From assembly GCA_024643915.1 (NCBI GenBank), contig JAHEMB010000162.1, positions 1-7,226 of the forward strand: DNA of 7,226 bases, given 5' to 3'. The notes under the pieces were generated by a model. That model was not told where the DNA came from. It worked only from the letters and a program-made list of their open reading frames with translations, and ran no database searches. The stretch comes from Rhodothermaceae bacterium (lineage in GTDB: Bacteria > Bacteroidota > Rhodothermia > Rhodothermales > JAHEMB01). Both the position numbers and the translations under genes were made by a program. Position 1 is the stretch's first letter. The number at the start of each line of letters is the position of its first letter. Shown in pieces: positions 1 to 6,006 of the stretch.

Positions 1-1
1 C

Positions 2-109
2 CACATGAACCGGCGGATGAAGATGTTCGAGCCGGGCCATTTCGCCATCAACGAGTTCGGGGAGATGGTGGCGCGAGAGGAAGACGCCGACAACGAGCCG
101 GGCTACTGA
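2..109 (+). CDS. C-terminal end of an unidentified gene (5' part outside window)
   Basis: An open frame enters from the window edge and ends at TGA 107-109, giving 35 codons. The peptide includes NRRMKMFEPGHFAINEFGEM and then a charged tail ending in EPGY. It contains no motif I can assign. The reading frame, high-GC third positions and an acidic hydrophilic tail suggest a real protein end rather than noise. In Rhodothermus-like bacteria, oxidase subunit II often follows alternative complex III or other oxidase genes, so a respiratory membrane protein with a cytoplasmic tail is possible, but that rests only on the neighbour. It is separated from coxB by about 150 bp containing a strong palindrome, so co-transcription is uncertain. 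Confidence 0.5.
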   Translation, partial: HMNRRMKMFEPGHFAINEFGEMVAREEDADNEPGY

Positions 110-112
110 AGA

Positions 113-186
113 GAAACGTGAAATGTGAAACGTGAGGGTGCTTCGCCTGCACGCCTCGCCAACAGCACCCTCACGTTTCACGTTTC
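113..186. repeat. Intergenic palindrome built from GAAACGT heptamers
   Basis: The left arm has three tandem heptamers, GAAACGT (113-119), GAAATGT (120-126) and GAAACGT (127-133), followed by GAGGGTGCT. The right arm carries the complement AGCACCCTCACGTTTC (164-179) followed by a further ACGTTTC unit (180-186). Bases 120-142 pair with 164-186 as a 23-bp stem whose only non-Watson-Crick pair is T124/G182, a wobble in RNA. The loop is 143-163. No T-run follows directly, so it is not a classical intrinsic terminator. It may still end or protect the upstream transcript, or be a copy of a dispersed palindromic repeat. Confidence 0.75.
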
Positions 187-260
187 GACGGTTCTCTCAA
201 AAAGCGTAAAGCACGAACACGAGCACCAGCACCTAATCACGCAACCTCGCCCTCACCGCC

Positions 261-1067
261 ATGCTCGAATTTCTCGATTTCAGCGCTCATATGGGCATGC
301 CCATAGACGTCTCGGTGCACGGCGCCCAGATCGATTACACGATGGCGCTCGTGCACTGGCTGATGTTCATCTTGTTCATCATCTGGGCGCCCTATTTCCT
401 CTACGTCCTCTACCGCTTCCGGCAGAAGAAGCAGCCGAAAGCCAACTACCACGGGACGAAGAGCAAGATGTCGACTTACCTGGAGGGCGGCATCGTGGTG
501 GCCGAGGTGGTGCTGCTTTTCGGCTTTGCCCTGCCGCAGTGGGACCTGATGAAGAACCAGTTCCCCGCCGAGGAAGAGGCCGAGGTGATCCACGTCGTGG
601 CCGAGCAGTTCGCGTGGAACATCCATTATCCCGGTGCGGACGGCGTCTTCGGGCGGCGCGCCCCGGACCTCGTCGATACGGCCCTCAACCCCCTCGGCCT
701 CGACCGCGACGACCCCTATGCGCAGGACGACATCGCCACGGTCAACGAGTTGCACATCCCCGTCGGCAAGCCCATCATCGTGCAACTATCGTCTAAAGAC
801 GTCATCCACAGTTTCGCCCTGCCCGTGATGCGCGTCAAGCAGGACGCCATCCCCGGCCTCACCATCCCTGTCTGGTTCGAGGCGACGGAGACAGGCGACT
901 TCGAGATTGCCTGCGCCCAGCTTTGCGGCATTGGCCACTACCGGATGCGCGGCTACCTCACCATCCACACCGGCGAGGAGTACGCCGCCTGGCTCGCCGA
1001 GCAGGCGCCGGAGCCGCCGGCGCCCCCTGCTTCGGAGGAGACGGAAGAGGTCGAGGAGCCGGCGTGA
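261..1067 (+). CDS. coxB: Cytochrome c oxidase subunit II (CuA subunit), no fused heme domain
   Basis: This is subunit II of a heme-copper oxidase. It takes electrons from cytochrome c at a binuclear CuA centre and passes them to subunit I. The 268-residue product has two membrane helices (about 28-51 and 75-92). These are followed by the aromatic electron-entry segment QFAWNIHYPG (116-125) and a cupredoxin domain. All CuA ligands are visible: H183 in KDVIHSF, then C218, C222, H226 and M229 in CAQLCGIGHYRM. Q220 sits where mitochondrial and aa3 enzymes have Glu and supplies only a backbone ligand; Gln occurs there in several bacterial enzymes. The tail after 243 is Pro/Glu-rich and has no CxxCH, so unlike the caa3 type there is no fused cytochrome c. 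ATG 261 is used because it precedes the whole first helix; M11 at 291 is an alternative. There is no clear Shine-Dalgarno sequence. Subunit I does not follow: the next gene is convergent. Confidence 0.95.
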   Translation: MLEFLDFSAHMGMPIDVSVHGAQIDYTMALVHWLMFILFIIWAPYFLYVLYRFRQKKQPKANYHGTKSKMSTYLEGGIVVAEVVLLFGFALPQWDLMKNQFPAEEEAEVIHVVAEQFAWNIHYPGADGVFGRRAPDLVDTALNPLGLDRDDPYAQDDIATVNELHIPVGKPIIVQLSSKDVIHSFALPVMRVKQDAIPGLTIPVWFEATETGDFEIACAQLCGIGHYRMRGYLTIHTGEEYAAWLAEQAPEPPAPPASEETEEVEEPA

Positions 1068-1121
1068 CGAACCGCTGAAGAAGAAGGGAGGATAGTTTAA
1101 CGGGAAGGTGCGCGAGCCTCC

Positions 1122-1145
1122 CCCTTCTCTACCAAGGGAGAAGGG
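1122..1145. terminator. Short inverted repeat between convergent genes, possible bidirectional terminator
   Basis: CCCTTCTC (1122-1129) pairs with GAGAAGGG (1138-1145) around an 8-base loop. It lies in the 78-bp gap between the stop of coxB and the stop of the convergent DoxX-like gene, ending one base before the latter. The position fits a shared terminator. Neither strand has a T-run after the stem, so intrinsic termination is unproven. Confidence 0.35.
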
Positions 1146-2381
1146 TCATCCCTCCCCGGACTGCGCGAGGTCGTCGGAGTTGGAGCTGCGGTCGACAACC
1201 TGGCCGCACTTCTGGCAGGTGTAGAGGATTTCTTCGGGTGTAGCCTCTACCTGGCCGTAGAAGAAGATGGTCCAGTCGGAGGCGGGCTCTTCAGTGGTGG
1301 CTTCTACCCACGGATGCTCCTTCGCATTGGCGCCCATCGCCACCACGGGGCAGTCGTCCAGGAGGGGGCAGGTGAGGACACCGACCTGGGTGCGGGTAGC
1401 CGGGCGGGCGGCGGTGGCCACGTCGCCCTCGGTCTCCCAGACGGGCGGCTCGGTGATCTCGCGGCTGAGGATCTCGTGCGCCCCTTCGGAGCGCTGCGCC
1501 AGCCGCGCCTCCAGCCGCCGCGTGAAGAAGTAATAATCGGCCGACCACTTCCCGGAGCCGTAGAGGAAAATCAGCACGAGCAGGAAGAGGACGAGGACGG
1601 AGAACTCGAACGACTGGGTCTGTTCGAGGAGGCCGCCCCGCACGTGGACGAGGAAGACGGCGCCGATGAGGACGGGGATCTGCACGAGCGCCGCGAGCCG
1701 GGTGAAGAGGCCGAACGCCATCATTGCCCCGCCGAAGAGGTGGGCGAGCGCCACGTAATGCACCGTGGCCACCGAAGCCAGCCAGCCCGCCGAACTCGGC
1801 CCCATCAGCTCCAGCACGGCGCTGCTGTCCGTGATGAAAACGGCCCCGCGCACGAAGAGGCCAACGCCTAAATAAATCCGCAACAGGTCGAAGGCGAGGT
1901 CGTGGTGGGTGGCGGCCCACACTTCGAGGCGACTAAAGACACTCAATCTGGAGTCCATCCGCTCGTCGAGCGACCAGCGGCCCGCGCCGTAGATGAAAAC
2001 GAGGATGAGCAGGAAGAGGACGAGCGTGGCGAACTCGAACGACTGGTTCGTATTCGTCAGCAGGCCGCCGCGCAAGTGGACGAGCACGACTGCGCCCGCC
2101 AGAATCGGGATCTGCACGAGCGCGCCCACCCGCGTCAGAAAGCCCACCGTCATGAGCGCGCCGCCGATGAGGTGGGTGAAGGCGGTAGCGTAGAACAGCG
2201 ACTCCGACGCGAGGAACGACCCGGTATCGCCCTCGGGCAGCAGTTCCAGGTAGGCCGACGGATCGTAGAGGAACAGGACGCCCCGGACGAAAAGCCCCAC
2301 GCCCAGGTAGATGCGCAGCACCTCGAAGGCCACGTCGCGGTACTCGTCCAGCCAGCTAACGAACGTCTCGATCTTGCTCAT
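1146..2381 (-). CDS. Tandem double-DoxX membrane protein with a four-cysteine C-terminal domain
   Basis: The 411-residue product has two homologous four-helix units, about 14-143 and 159-287, each resembling one whole DoxX-family protein. The 12-mer RIYLGVGLFVRG is identical in both (23-34 and 168-179). The segments around TRVGALVQIP and TRLAALVQIP, VHLRGGLL and VHVRGGLL, and QSFEF also match. DoxX/DoxD relatives include the thiosulfate:quinone oxidoreductase subunits of Acidianus and a membrane redox complex in mycobacteria; many others have no known function. A basic linker (288-295) leads to a soluble tail with C338, C344, C389 and C392 (TCQKCG), which could bind zinc or serve as redox thiols. 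Usual DoxX proteins are about 130-170 residues, so both the duplication and the tail are unusual. ATG at 2379-2381 opens just before the first helix. The gene diverges from the mscS-like gene (177-bp gap). A role in quinone-linked redox chemistry is inference. Confidence 0.9.
   Translation of the reverse strand: MSKIETFVSWLDEYRDVAFEVLRIYLGVGLFVRGVLFLYDPSAYLELLPEGDTGSFLASESLFYATAFTHLIGGALMTVGFLTRVGALVQIPILAGAVVLVHLRGGLLTNTNQSFEFATLVLFLLILVFIYGAGRWSLDERMDSRLSVFSRLEVWAATHHDLAFDLLRIYLGVGLFVRGAVFITDSSAVLELMGPSSAGWLASVATVHYVALAHLFGGAMMAFGLFTRLAALVQIPVLIGAVFLVHVRGGLLEQTQSFEFSVLVLFLLVLIFLYGSGKWSADYYFFTRRLEARLAQRSEGAHEILSREITEPPVWETEGDVATAARPATRTQVGVLTCPLLDDCPVVAMGANAKEHPWVEATTEEPASDWTIFFYGQVEATPEEILYTCQKCGQVVDRSSNSDDLAQSGEG
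1512..2342 (-). repeat. Internal protein-level tandem duplication of the DoxX unit
   Basis: Unit A is encoded by about 2342-1947 and unit B by about 1907-1512. They align along their whole length at the protein level with two single-residue gaps. In the identical 12-mer (2315-2280 and 1880-1845), 10 of 12 codons differ by synonymous changes, including CTG versus TTA for the same Leu. The duplication is therefore old and kept by selection on the protein, not a recent DNA repeat or an assembly artefact. Confidence 0.85.
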
Positions 2382-2558
2382 GGATCGTCTCTAAATCGGA
2401 AAGCGAGGGGGTGCCCGTGGACGCGGCACGACAGCCGTGCGCGTCAAGCCAGGTGAAGCTTTGTCGAAGATACGTAAAGCTGCGCCCATCGTCCAATCCG
2501 AACCATCAAAGCAGGTTGGTCGTTCAGGAAATTCCCATCCGCCCACGCCCGGCCTTCC
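2382..2558. promoter_or_regulatory. Divergent intergenic region expected to hold both promoters
   Basis: This 177-bp region separates the start of the double-DoxX gene (minus) from the start of the mscS-like gene (plus), so both promoters should lie here. I saw no convincing -35/-10 pair and no Bacteroidota-type TAnnTTTG box. Two small inverted repeats are visible. GCACG (2426-2430) pairs with CGTGC (2436-2440). AGCTTT (2457-2462) pairs with AAAGCT (2476-2481) and could be an operator half-site pair. Either could be chance. Confidence 0.3.
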
Positions 2559-3887
2559 ATGCCTTTCGTCCGTCTGCCGCTTGCCCTTTTCTTCTTTTCC
2601 ACCCTCTGCCTGCTGATCGGTCCCAATGGCGCGCAGGCCGCCTCGCCGCAGGAGGTGGACACAGCGGCCGTCGACCTGCTGGCCGTCGAGGCGGTGCCGG
2701 ACTCGGCCCTCGCGGCGAGGCTACGGCAGGTCTTTGCCCAGATCGATGATTTCACGAATGTGCAGGTGGCAGTGAATGGAGGCGTGGTGCGCCTGACCGG
2801 CACCGCCCTCGGCGGCAAAGAGCGCGAGCAGGCTGCCGACCTCGCCGCGCGCTTCGAGGGCGTCGTCTTCGTCGATAACGACATCGAGGAAGAGACGGAC
2901 GTGGAGACGCGCGTAGCCCCTGCCTTTCAGAAGGTGCAGGCTTTCTGGGACACGTTCGTGCGCAACCTGCCGGTGGCGGGCGTGGCGCTCCTCGTGTTGC
3001 TTTTCTTCGGTTTTCTGTCGCGGCTGCTCGGGAAGTGGAAGGCGCCCTTTCACCGGCTGGGCGTGCCGCCACTCTTGCAGAGCCTCATCCGTCGCGTGCT
3101 ACGTGCGGTCGTCTTCGTCATCGGCCTTGTCCTCGCCCTCGAAATCCTCGATGTGACGACGCTCGTGGGGGCCGTCCTTGGGGCGGCGGGGGTCATCGGC
3201 CTCGCCCTCGGCTTTGCTTTTCAGGACATCGTCGAGAACTATCTGGCGGGCATCCTGCTCTCCATCCGCCAGCCCTTCAACGTGGGCGATCTCATCACAG
3301 TGGAGTCGCACGAGGGGCGCGTCATTCGCATGAGTTCGCGCGAGCTGATCCTGATGACGGTGGAGGGCAACCATGTCCGCCTGCCCAACGCGCTCGTCTT
3401 CAAGAATCCCCTCATCAACTACACCCGCAACCCCCGCCGTCGCTTCGACTTCGCGGTGGGTGTGGATGTGGACGAGGACCTGACGCGCGCCCAGCAACTC
3501 GGCGTCGATACCTTGCGCGCGATGAAGGGTGTCATGGACGATCCCGGCCCCGGCTCGCTCGTCGAGGAATTGGGCGAATCGACCGTCAACGTTCGCTTTT
3601 TAGGCTGGGTGGATCAGACGAAAGCCGACTTCCTCAAGGTGAAGAGCGAGGCCATCCGCCTCGTCAAGACGCACCTCGATGATGCCGGCGTGCAAATGCC
3701 CGAGCCCATCTACCGTGTCCGCCTCCAACAGATCGACAAGCCCGAAAAAGCCGCGCCTGCCCCTACGCGCCCTTCTCAGCGGATCGTTCCTGAAGAGGCC
3801 CGCGAGGTGGACGTGGCCCCCGACGACGCCCTCGACGAGCAGATCGCCGAAGACCTGGCAACGGACGAGCAGAACCTTTTAGAGTGA
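2559..3887 (+). CDS. MscS-family mechanosensitive channel with N-terminal BON domain
   Basis: This is a small-conductance mechanosensitive channel relative that likely releases solutes under membrane tension. The 442-residue product begins with a signal peptide (hydrophobic 6-20, probable cleavage after AQA at 27). A BON domain follows (about 47-112, with VNGGVVRLTG), placing it in the periplasm. Membrane helices lie at about 137-157 and 179-198. The pore helix (about 201-222) and start of the beta domain show the MscS signature: LGAAGVIGLALGF, FQDIVENYLAGILL, then RQPFNVGDLI and the beta segment ending in VRLPNALVFKNPLINYTR. The hinge Gly113 of the E. coli protein corresponds to D223 (FQDIVEN), as in many homologues. 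A Pro-rich linker and acidic tail (about 395-442) end the protein. The signal peptide supports ATG 2559. BON domains are thought to bind phospholipid or envelope surfaces, so membrane or peptidoglycan contact is plausible. The gene is single, followed by a strong RNA-type structure. Confidence 0.92.
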   Translation: MPFVRLPLALFFFSTLCLLIGPNGAQAASPQEVDTAAVDLLAVEAVPDSALAARLRQVFAQIDDFTNVQVAVNGGVVRLTGTALGGKEREQAADLAARFEGVVFVDNDIEEETDVETRVAPAFQKVQAFWDTFVRNLPVAGVALLVLLFFGFLSRLLGKWKAPFHRLGVPPLLQSLIRRVLRAVVFVIGLVLALEILDVTTLVGAVLGAAGVIGLALGFAFQDIVENYLAGILLSIRQPFNVGDLITVESHEGRVIRMSSRELILMTVEGNHVRLPNALVFKNPLINYTRNPRRRFDFAVGVDVDEDLTRAQQLGVDTLRAMKGVMDDPGPGSLVEELGESTVNVRFLGWVDQTKADFLKVKSEAIRLVKTHLDDAGVQMPEPIYRVRLQQIDKPEKAAPAPTRPSQRIVPEEAREVDVAPDDALDEQIAEDLATDEQNLLE

Positions 3888-3981
3888 GTCGGGGAGCCGG
3901 AGAGGCGGAGAAAAAGATCGCTGACTCTCCGCTTACTTGCGTCAGTCGCGCTACGCGCTTGTGTCACTGGCTCTCCGACTC
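3886..3981. repeat. Branched inverted-repeat structure at the 3' end of the mscS-like gene
   Basis: Bases 3886-3900 (GAGTCGGGGAGCCGG) pair over all 15 positions with 3967-3981 (CTGGCTCTCCGACTC), two pairs being G-U. Inside lie a second stem, 3903-3911 with 3926-3934 (9 bp, one G-U), and a small CGCG/CGCG hairpin (3947-3950 with 3954-3957). Together they would form a three-way junction. The outer stem begins on the last two bases of the mscS stop codon (TGA 3885-3887). The segments 3921-3931 and 3967-3977 match each other at 10 of 11 bases, so the left arm has two possible partners. It may be a transcript-end structure or a copy of a dispersed palindromic element. Confidence 0.65.
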
Positions 3982-4018
3982 CTCTCCCGGCGCGTACTCC
4001 ATCACCAGCATGCTGTGT

Positions 4019-4047
4019 TTGCTGCTGCCTCACCTCTTTGCTACAAT
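4019..4047 (+). promoter_or_regulatory. Sigma70-like promoter candidate for the secreted protein gene
   Basis: TTGCTG (4019-4024) and TACAAT (4042-4047) are separated by 17 bp. The -10 box matches TATAAT at five of six bases and the -35 box begins TTG. It lies in the AT-rich part of the intergenic region, and transcription would start near 4054, giving a leader of roughly 190 bases to ATG 4247. The Bacteroidota-specific TAnnTTTG box is not present, so this rests on the general consensus. Confidence 0.4.
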
Positions 4048-4070
4048 ACCTTACCCTAAATTACAACATC

Positions 4071-4093
4071 GTAAGACGAGATCGCGTCTTTAC
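4071..4093 (+). promoter_or_regulatory. Small leader hairpin
   Basis: AAGACG (4073-4078) pairs with CGTCTT (4085-4090). Two further pairs, GT with AC, form if T4091 is bulged. It sits about 25 bases after the predicted start of transcription, where a leader hairpin could protect the mRNA. The stem is short and could be chance. Confidence 0.25.
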
Positions 4094-4246
4094 CTGGGCC
4101 GAAGTACCTGCTTCTTCTTGCTTTTCCTCGATATTTTGCGTAAGTAATTGATGCCTTACGCTTTTTCTCTCTCATGCCTTTCTTCTGCTACCACGCCACG
4201 CAGACTGGTTGCGCGCGTCCTGCCCACCTCAACCCCGTCTTGCCTT

Positions 4247-5971
4247 ATGAGTTGTGCACTCCTGCACCGATCTGGCGGCACCCCGTTCCTCTCCCGGCAA
4301 GCCGCAGTCGGCGCCGGGCTCTGGCTGCTAATCCTGGGATGGGGGGTGCTGCCGGCGGCGGGGCAGGCCACGATCACGGTCAATACGACCGCCGACAACA
4401 CCACGGCGGGCGACGGCGACTGCACACTACGCGAGGCTCTCACCAATGCCAACGCGAACAGCGACACCACCTCGGGTGACTGCATCGACGGCATCGGACC
4501 GACCGACATGATTGTCTTTAGCATCGGCGGCGGGGGCAGCACGGCGACGATCGAGCCGGGAAGCGCGCTGCCGGCGATCACCGAGGGGGTCGAGATTGAT
4601 GGTACGACGCAGGGGTGCGGGGCCGGTGTGCCGTGCATCGAGCTCGACGGCACGAACGCCGGGGCTGGGGTCAGCGGTCTGGCGATCACCGGTGCGGGGA
4701 GCACCATCCGGGGGCTGGTGATCAACCGTTTCTCATTTGACGGGATCTCAATCGGTGGGGCTGCAGCGACGGGCAACGTGGTTGAGGGCAACTACATCGG
4801 CACCGACGTCACCGGCACGGTCGATCTTGGTAACACTCTCAGCGGTGTTCTTATCGTCGATTTCGCGTCGAGCAACACGGTCGGGGGCACCACGGCGGGG
4901 GCGGGCAACACGATCGCCTTCAACGGCTCCAGTGGCGTCTCGGTTGTGGGGGACGCCTCGACGCAGAACATGATCTCGCGCAACGCCGTCTTCTCCAACA
5001 TCTCGCTCGGCATCGACCTCGGCGGAAACGGGCAGACGGCCAACGACCCCGGCGACCCCGACACCGGCCCCAACAAGCTCCAGAACTTCCCCGAGATCTC
5101 CGGGGCTTCCTTCGACGGCGGCACCAACACCGTCAGCCTCACCTACTTCGTCGACACCGATCCCACCAACGCCACCTACCCGCTCACCGTCGAGTTCTTC
5201 AGGGCCGACACCGGCGGAGAGGGCGAGGCGTTCCTCGGCGCCGACAGCTACACCCCCGCCGACTACAACGGCTGTGGCACGCCGCCCTGCGCGAAGAATC
5301 ACGGCTTCACGCCGTCAGCGCCGGTTACGAGCACCGATGAGGTCGTCGCCACGGCCACGGACGCCGATGGCAACACGAGCGAATTCACGATCAATGCGAC
5401 CCAGCTGCCCGTCGAACTGCTCTCCTTCATGGCGGAGGCGGACGGCCCGGCCGTGACGCTTCGCTGGACGACGGCCTCGGAGAAGAATAACGCCGGCTTC
5501 GAGGTGGAATCGACGAGCGAAGGAGCGGAGGCATGGGCGAGGATCGCCTTCATCGAGGGGCACGGCACCACCACGGCGCCGCAGCGCTACGAGCACCGAG
5601 TGGCGGATCTCTTGCCCGGCACCCACCGCTTCCGCTTGCGGCAGCTCGACTTCGACGGAGCCTACGAGTACAGCCCAACGGTGGAGGTGAGGGTGGGCGT
5701 TCCGGGTACGCACCTCCTGCAGGAAGTCTATCCGAACCCGTTCCGAAGGCAGGCCACGCTTCGTCTGGCAGTGGCCAAAGAGCAGCGCGTGCGCATTGAG
5801 GTTTTCAACCTCCTGGGGCGGCGCGTGGCTCTACTGCATGAAGGCACGCTCGCCGTTGGGGTCACGCACCCCTTCGTGCTCGACGGCAGCGGCCTGACGA
5901 GTGGCCCGTACGTCTACCGCGTCGAGGGCGAGCACTTCTCCAGGAGCGGTATCGTCACCCTGCTCAAATAG
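4247..5971 (+). CDS. Secreted CSLREA/beta-helix protein with type IX secretion C-terminal sorting domain
   Basis: From ATG 4247 the product has 574 residues. A signal peptide (hydrophobic core about 20-35, cleavage near AGQA at 38-41) is followed by a CSLREA-type segment (TVNTTADNT, then DCTLREALTNANA). A right-handed beta-helix region comes next (about 115-285), with turns such as VEGNYIGTDVTGT, GGTTAGAGNTIAFN and SLGIDLGGNGQTANDPGD. A beta-sandwich linker starts LPVELLSFMAEADG (about 387-484) with LRWTTASEKNNAGFEV, as is usual just before type IX sorting domains. The sorting domain is at about 490-574: VYPNPF, then VFNLLGRRV, and finally SGPYVYRVEG and IVTLLK. It is expected to cross the outer membrane through the type IX system and be surface-bound or released. 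Six mature cysteines form three close pairs (59/79, 124/130, 343/348), probable disulfides. The substrate is unknown; no catalytic residues are evident. A longer start (TTG 4148 or ATG 4151) would bury the signal peptide behind about 33 residues, so 4247 is preferred. Confidence 0.85.
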   Translation: MSCALLHRSGGTPFLSRQAAVGAGLWLLILGWGVLPAAGQATITVNTTADNTTAGDGDCTLREALTNANANSDTTSGDCIDGIGPTDMIVFSIGGGGSTATIEPGSALPAITEGVEIDGTTQGCGAGVPCIELDGTNAGAGVSGLAITGAGSTIRGLVINRFSFDGISIGGAAATGNVVEGNYIGTDVTGTVDLGNTLSGVLIVDFASSNTVGGTTAGAGNTIAFNGSSGVSVVGDASTQNMISRNAVFSNISLGIDLGGNGQTANDPGDPDTGPNKLQNFPEISGASFDGGTNTVSLTYFVDTDPTNATYPLTVEFFRADTGGEGEAFLGADSYTPADYNGCGTPPCAKNHGFTPSAPVTSTDEVVATATDADGNTSEFTINATQLPVELLSFMAEADGPAVTLRWTTASEKNNAGFEVESTSEGAEAWARIAFIEGHGTTTAPQRYEHRVADLLPGTHRFRLRQLDFDGAYEYSPTVEVRVGVPGTHLLQEVYPNPFRRQATLRLAVAKEQRVRIEVFNLLGRRVALLHEGTLAVGVTHPFVLDGSGLTSGPYVYRVEGEHFSRSGIVTLLK

Positions 5972-6006
5972 GCGGCGCCTGGCCAATCGTCCACATCGCC
6001 ACACGT

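Larger units (their letters stand above)
3888..4246. other. Gene-free region of about 360 bp
   Basis: No credible gene was found. The frame from 3884 to 4147 gives an 87-residue peptide without domain or sensible composition and overlaps the branched inverted repeat. After 3982 the sequence becomes noticeably AT-richer (about 4016-4160) and holds the promoter candidate and a leader hairpin. The last part, 4151-4246, is in frame with the following secreted-protein gene and could code for an N-terminal extension, but probably is leader. Confidence 0.6.

Noticed and set aside
113..186. CRISPR array or intrinsic terminator reading of the heptamer palindrome
   Set aside because: There are no spacers between repeat units, the period is only 7 bases, and no T-run follows the stem.
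125..796. Plus-strand frame of 223 codons overlapping coxB
   Set aside because: It is Arg/Pro/His-rich, out of frame with the CuA subunit, and starts inside the palindrome.
1314..1871. Plus-strand open frame of 185 codons antisense to the double-DoxX gene, with a similar one at 1902-2456
   Set aside because: They are very rich in Glu, Arg and His, as expected from reading the reverse of a GC-rich hydrophobic gene. The minus-strand frame has clear DoxX homology.
2457..2481. AGCTTT/AAAGCT inverted repeat as a definite operator
   Set aside because: Six-base arms with a 13-base gap occur readily by chance, and no promoter boxes could be aligned with it.
3884..4147. Open frame of 87 codons after the mscS-like gene
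   Set aside because: It overlaps the mscS stop and the branched inverted repeat, has no domain or signal, and its composition looks like translated intergenic DNA.
4151..4246. In-frame N-terminal extension of the secreted protein
   Set aside because: It would place about 32 residues before a normal signal peptide. ATG 4247 gives a standard n-region and hydrophobic core, so the extension is less likely, though not excluded.
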